Shown: positions 4,837 to 7,666 of the stretch, in pieces
How positions within the stretch are numbered: position 1 is the stretch's first letter
How the letters are laid out: each line of letters opens with the position of its first letter
Origin: Oscillospiraceae bacterium
GTDB lineage: Bacteria; Bacillota; Clostridia; Oscillospirales; Acutalibacteraceae
Length of the DNA stretch: 7,666 nucleotides
Assembly (NCBI GenBank): GCA_902782805.1
Contig: CACZON010000055.1
Coordinates: 1 to 7,666, forward strand
Direction: 5' to 3'
Translations under genes and position numbers: made by a program
Notes under the pieces: generated by a model
Databases searched by the model: none
Seen by the model: only the letters and a program-made list of their open reading frames with translations
What the model was told of the DNA's origin: nothing

Positions 4837-6474
4837 ATGAGTATTCTTATTGCCAACACCAGATTCGGCGCGGTGCGCGGCGCCGCTCTTACCGGAAAAT
4901 ACGAAGGGATCGTCACGTTCCGCTCGGTGCCCTACGCGGCGCCTCCGGTCGGAGATCTCCGCTTTAAGCCCCCGGTGGATCCCTATCCCTGGAAGGGCGA
5001 ACTCGACGCTTCCATAGGCGCCCCGAAGGCGATGCAGGAAACCTTCGCCACGGGGATTACCATGGAGCCGTGGGCCAGCGATTTCTATTCTCTCGGCACT
5101 CCGCCCATGAGCGAAGACTGCCTGTATCTGCAGATCACGACCGGCGCCGCAGATCCCTCCGAGCGGCGTCCCGTCTTTCTTTGGTTCCACGGCGGCGGAC
5201 TTGCGAGCGGCTACTATACCGAGATCGAATTCGATCCGTCTGAGCTCGCCCGGAAAGGCATCGTCGTTGTCAGCGTTGCGCAGCGGCTCAACGTCTTCGG
5301 CTATCTGTGCCTCCCGCAGCTCTCGGCGGAACAGGGCGGCATCAGCGGCAACTACGGCCTGCTCGATGAGATCAAGGCGCTCGACTGGGTTCGCGAAAAT
5401 ATCGAAAACTTCGGCGGCGACCCGGAGAACATCACCGTCGGCGGCCCGTCCGCCGGCACCGCAAAATCCACGGCGCTCGCCACCTCGCCGAAGAGCCGTG
5501 GCAAAATCAAGCGCTGCATCAATCAGTCGAATCTTGCTTGGATCCGCAATTATCCCACCCTTGAGGCCGCGCAGGAAAACGGCAGACGTTATCTTGAACG
5601 CATCGGCCTCGATCCGGATCTTTCTCCGGACGAGCTGCGAAAGCTCCCGGCGTTAAGGTTCTATGACCTTCGTAACGGTGATCCTTCCGAGCTTCACGGA
5701 ATTCTTCCGAGCGGCATGGTCGCCGACGGCGTCAACGTCGCGAATCCCTCCGCGGCGGAAAACATGGAACAGTTCGGCGCGGGAGTCGATTATCTTTCCG
5801 GCGGCAATCTCGGCGAAGGCTCCGTCCGCCCCGGATTCAACCTCGGTCCGACGTCAAAATTCGAGACTGCGCGGGAATTCTACGGCCTGATGCGCGAAAA
5901 GCTGGGAGACCTCTACGATCAATATGAGTTTGAAAAGCTCTGGCCGGTCACCGACGAAACGGCGGATTTTATGAGCCGGGTTCTTTCGAGCCGCGCTTTT
6001 TCCGGCGGACTCGGAGGCGGCGTTATCGTCAATCGCTATTTCGGAGCCTGGCGGGCAAAAACCGCTCCCGGCGCCCGCAACTGGTCCTACGTCTTCGGTC
6101 GCTTTACGCCCTGCCTTCCCGAGGAAAAAGGGACCTTCCGGGATACGGAGAATCTGCTCGCATGGCATTCCTCCGAGCTATGGTACACCTTCGCGTCGAT
6201 GCGCAAAGGCACGCCGGCCTGCCGTCCCTGGGAACCGATCGACTTTGAACTTGCTGATCAGATGAGTTCCTACTGGGCGAACTTCATGGCAACCGGCGAT
6301 CCGAACGGCAAGGATTCCAACGGCCGCCCGCTGCCGCTTTGGCCGGAGAGCCGGGATAATTTCGGCTGGATGGAATTTACAAACGAAGGGCCGCTCGGCC
6401 ACGACGGTCTCGACGCGCTCGATCGGCTGGCGCTCGAATTCCTCGAAAAAATCGGCGGATATCCAAAGCTGTAA
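4837..6474 (+). CDS. Type-B carboxylesterase (alpha/beta hydrolase)
   Basis: A 545-residue serine esterase of the carboxylesterase type-B family (para-nitrobenzyl esterase/cholinesterase-like), hydrolysing carboxylic esters; the natural substrate is unknown. Seen in order: FRSVPYAAPPVGDLRFKPP (28-46), SEDCLYLQI (92-100), oxyanion-hole HGGG (118-121), nucleophile S205 in GPSAG, acid E327 in GGNLGEGS, H444 in AWHSSELWYTF, and FMATGDPN (483-490). The Ser-Glu-His triad is complete and the length is normal for the family. The residue before the nucleophile is Pro, where Glu (GESAG) is most usual. There is no signal peptide, so the enzyme is predicted to be cytoplasmic. AGGAGG (4821-4826) lies 10 nt before the ATG. 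A strong terminator follows, shared with the convergent MoaF-like gene. It may be transcribed from the promoter before the DUF4428 gene, as no clear promoter is seen in the 59-bp gap. Confidence 0.94.
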   Translation: MSILIANTRFGAVRGAALTGKYEGIVTFRSVPYAAPPVGDLRFKPPVDPYPWKGELDASIGAPKAMQETFATGITMEPWASDFYSLGTPPMSEDCLYLQITTGAADPSERRPVFLWFHGGGLASGYYTEIEFDPSELARKGIVVVSVAQRLNVFGYLCLPQLSAEQGGISGNYGLLDEIKALDWVRENIENFGGDPENITVGGPSAGTAKSTALATSPKSRGKIKRCINQSNLAWIRNYPTLEAAQENGRRYLERIGLDPDLSPDELRKLPALRFYDLRNGDPSELHGILPSGMVADGVNVANPSAAENMEQFGAGVDYLSGGNLGEGSVRPGFNLGPTSKFETAREFYGLMREKLGDLYDQYEFEKLWPVTDETADFMSRVLSSRAFSGGLGGGVIVNRYFGAWRAKTAPGARNWSYVFGRFTPCLPEEKGTFRDTENLLAWHSSELWYTFASMRKGTPACRPWEPIDFELADQMSSYWANFMATGDPNGKDSNGRPLPLWPESRDNFGWMEFTNEGPLGHDGLDALDRLALEFLEKIGGYPKL

Positions 6475-6510
6475 AGACCGTTTCAAAACGTTCTGTTCTT
6501 TCAAACACAA

Positions 6511-6554
6511 AAACGCTCCCGAAGTCCGAATGACTTCGGGAGCGTTTCATTTTT
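6511..6554. terminator. Bidirectional terminator between convergent genes
   Basis: A perfect 16-bp stem, AAACGCTCCCGAAGTC (6511-6526) with GACTTCGGGAGCGTTT (6532-6547), encloses the loop CGAAT. T-rich sequence follows on the plus strand (CATTTTT) and a T-tract follows on the minus strand (opposite the A-run ending at 6513). It begins 36 bp after the esterase stop and can serve both the esterase and the minus-strand MoaF-like gene. Confidence 0.88.
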
Positions 6555-6602
6555 CGCTTTTTCCTGCCGGTTCCGATCCGGTTCGTCGATTTTCGCCGGT
6601 GT

Positions 6603-6632
6603 GCCTGACAAACCCTCTTTGGATGGTCAGGC
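6603..6632 (-). other. Inverted repeat overlapping the stop codon of the MoaF-like gene
   Basis: GCCTGAC (6603-6609) and GTCAGGC (6626-6632) form a perfect 7-bp stem with a 16-nt loop, and the right arm contains the gene's stop codon. No T-tract follows on the minus strand, so it is not a second terminator. It may protect the mRNA 3' end or be chance. Confidence 0.3.
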
Positions 6633-7493
6633 TTCTTCCTCGCTGAAGAAATCGACCGGGATCTCGTCCCAGACGCCCTGGCGCCCGGAGCGCATCGAGG
6701 TCTGCAGGCGGCTTTCAAGCTCAACGGGGCCGCCCATGCCGAATTCGGTCTGAACGTCGGTCAGAAGCGTCGTATTCATCAGCATCAGAAGCTCCACGCC
6801 CGTCTGGCGTTCCTCGATCGTGCTGCAGATATAAAGGTCGTCGCGCAGTTTCAGATAATCGCAGGGATTGGTGGACATCCAGCAGTAATTCGTCCCGCGC
6901 CATTTCATCGCATAAGTCAGATAGCGGCAGGAGGAGAAGATATACTTGATTCCGCCGCGGCTCGCGCTGCCCGGCGCCTTCCAGCGGATCGCGCGGCCGG
7001 TCAGGTCGTTCGTATACTGAGGACGCGGCGCCGCCGGGTCGGTCTTTGCCCCTTCGATCACGCCGAAGCGGATCGTGCGATGAACTTCGCGGGGATTGTC
7101 CGGCTGACCGAGCGAAGCGTCGAAGAGTACAGCGTATCCGGTTTCAAAATCGATATAGAGATCCGCACAGGCAGGGATCTCCAGCGAGCAGTAATGATGG
7201 AGCCAGATCAGATCGGGATACCCCGGCGCAGGGCTCGCGTTGTAGATTTCTTCTCCGCCTCGGCCGTCGCTTACCTGCCAACGCAGGCGGCGTTCATCGA
7301 AGAATTCATACGACCAGAGCAGACCGTTTTCAAAGCGGAACTGCATCGTTTTTCCGGCGAGGCGGTCGGAAGTGACCATCATCGGATTCTCCATCGCGTC
7401 GCGCCAGACGGTTTTCGTATTGATTTCGCGCCCGATCTTTTTGATATCGTCCATCGAAAGATAGCGCCAGCGTCTCGGTTTTCTCTCCAGCAT
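6627..7493 (-). CDS. MoaF-like two-domain protein
   Basis: A 288-residue protein without a signal peptide, probably cytoplasmic, resembling MoaF (molybdenum cofactor biosynthesis F family) in having two beta-barrel-like halves. The N-terminal half (about 43-145) opens with LAGKTMQFRFENGLLWSYEF, a strand pattern I associate with MoaF and with calycin-type barrels such as phenolic acid decarboxylase. The C-terminal half (about 164-255) starts LTGRAIRWK and continues with IKYIFSSCRYLTYAM and a long antiparallel pattern. The basic N-terminus (MLERKPRRWRY) precedes the barrels. AGAGGA (7508-7503 on the minus strand) lies 9 nt before the ATG; a second in-frame Met at residue 14 lacks such a site. 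No other cofactor-biosynthesis gene is visible, so the family name may not describe its job. It may bind or process a small molecule, possibly linked to the convergent esterase; that is inference. Family assignment is moderately sure. Confidence 0.78.
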   Translation of the reverse strand: MLERKPRRWRYLSMDDIKKIGREINTKTVWRDAMENPMMVTSDRLAGKTMQFRFENGLLWSYEFFDERRLRWQVSDGRGGEEIYNASPAPGYPDLIWLHHYCSLEIPACADLYIDFETGYAVLFDASLGQPDNPREVHRTIRFGVIEGAKTDPAAPRPQYTNDLTGRAIRWKAPGSASRGGIKYIFSSCRYLTYAMKWRGTNYCWMSTNPCDYLKLRDDLYICSTIEERQTGVELLMLMNTTLLTDVQTEFGMGGPVELESRLQTSMRSGRQGVWDEIPVDFFSEEEA

Positions 7494-7525
7494 TTTCGTT
7501 CTTCCTCTCTGTTGTTATCTATTTC

Positions 7526-7554
7526 GTCTCCGTTTTATATTATACGGGTCTCCG
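7526..7554. repeat. CGGAGAC direct-repeat pair overlapping the MoaF-like promoter
   Basis: GTCTCCG occurs at 7526-7532 and 7548-7554 (CGGAGAC on the minus strand), 22 bp apart, which is about two helical turns. One copy covers the predicted transcription start and the other lies between the -35 and -10. This placement would suit a repressor site, but a 7-bp pair can occur by chance. Confidence 0.35.
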
Positions 7555-7567
7555 GCATCCGATTCAA
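7539..7567 (-). promoter_or_regulatory. Promoter of the MoaF-like gene
   Basis: On the minus strand TTGAAT (7567-7562), a 17-bp spacer and a perfect TATAAT (7544-7539) form a strong sigma-A type promoter. The predicted start near 7532 leaves a leader of about 39 nt with the AGAGGA ribosome site before the ATG at 7493. The gene is therefore its own transcription unit. Confidence 0.72.
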
Positions 7568-7603
7568 TCCGTTTCTCGAATATTTCTTCCATTTCTTTCT
7601 TTG

Positions 7604-7633
7604 AAAAAAGACTGCAGGCTATGAAAAGCCTGC
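7604..7633 (-). terminator. Terminator of an unseen minus-strand gene to the right
   Basis: GCAGGCT (7614-7620) and AGCCTGC (7627-7633) pair perfectly around a 6-nt loop. On the minus strand the stem is followed, after AGTC, by six T residues (opposite A7604-A7609). This fits an intrinsic terminator for a gene transcribed leftward from beyond base 7666. Nothing coding is recognised between 7634 and the window end. Confidence 0.6.
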
Positions 7634-7666
7634 CGCGGAGTGCTGTATGTAGACCGGAAAAAGAAC

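Noticed and set aside
6567..6584. CCGGTTC direct repeat with 11-bp period between the convergent genes
   Set aside because: It lies downstream of both genes with no promoter nearby, so an operator role makes no sense; probably chance.
7080..7604. Plus-strand frame of 174 codons opposite the MoaF-like gene
   Set aside because: It is antisense to a gene with a strong promoter and ribosome site, crosses that promoter, and has no recognisable motif.

Overview
The window reads as chromosomal DNA from a moderately GC-rich Firmicute, probably a gut-type member of the class Clostridia. The reasons are the strong AGGAGG-type ribosome binding sites, near-consensus TTGA-17-TATAAT promoters, intrinsic hairpin terminators, and the VTC-domain/DUF4956 gene pair and DUF4428 protein, which are common in that group. 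This placement is an inference; no marker gene for taxonomy is present. There are seven protein genes and no tRNA, rRNA, CRISPR or insertion sequence.

Left block (1-2093, minus strand): a two-component system. The OmpR-type response regulator is transcribed first and overlaps the membrane histidine kinase by four bases (ATGA). A strong promoter (TTGATT-17-TATAAT, with extended -10) drives the pair from the 253-bp divergent spacer.

Centre-left (2347-3736, plus strand): a two-gene operon coding for a VTC-type triphosphate-tunnel protein (probable polyphosphate polymerase catalytic domain, active-site residues intact) and a DUF4956 membrane protein, translationally coupled by an 8-bp overlap and closed by a 15-bp terminator. 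The divergent spacer carries three 7-bp half-sites (ATACGAA, TTCGTAT, TTCGTAT) at exact 11-bp steps. This is the spacing used by PhoB/OmpR-family regulators, so I infer that the two-component system controls the polyphosphate operon. This is the most interesting signal here.

Centre-right (3797-6474, plus strand): a promoter directly after the terminator, then a roughly 200-nt GC-rich leader with three well-formed hairpins, mutually exclusive pairings and a possible 7-codon leader ORF. It precedes a gene for a DUF4428 zinc-ribbon protein of unknown function. A type-B carboxylesterase with an intact Ser-Glu-His triad follows after 59 bp and is possibly co-transcribed.

Right block (6511-7666): a bidirectional terminator separates the esterase from a convergent minus-strand gene for a MoaF-like two-domain protein. 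That gene has a near-consensus promoter overlapped by a pair of CGGAGAC direct repeats 22 bp apart. A further minus-strand terminator near the right edge belongs to a gene outside the window. No molybdenum-cofactor genes are visible, so the MoaF family name may not reflect function here.
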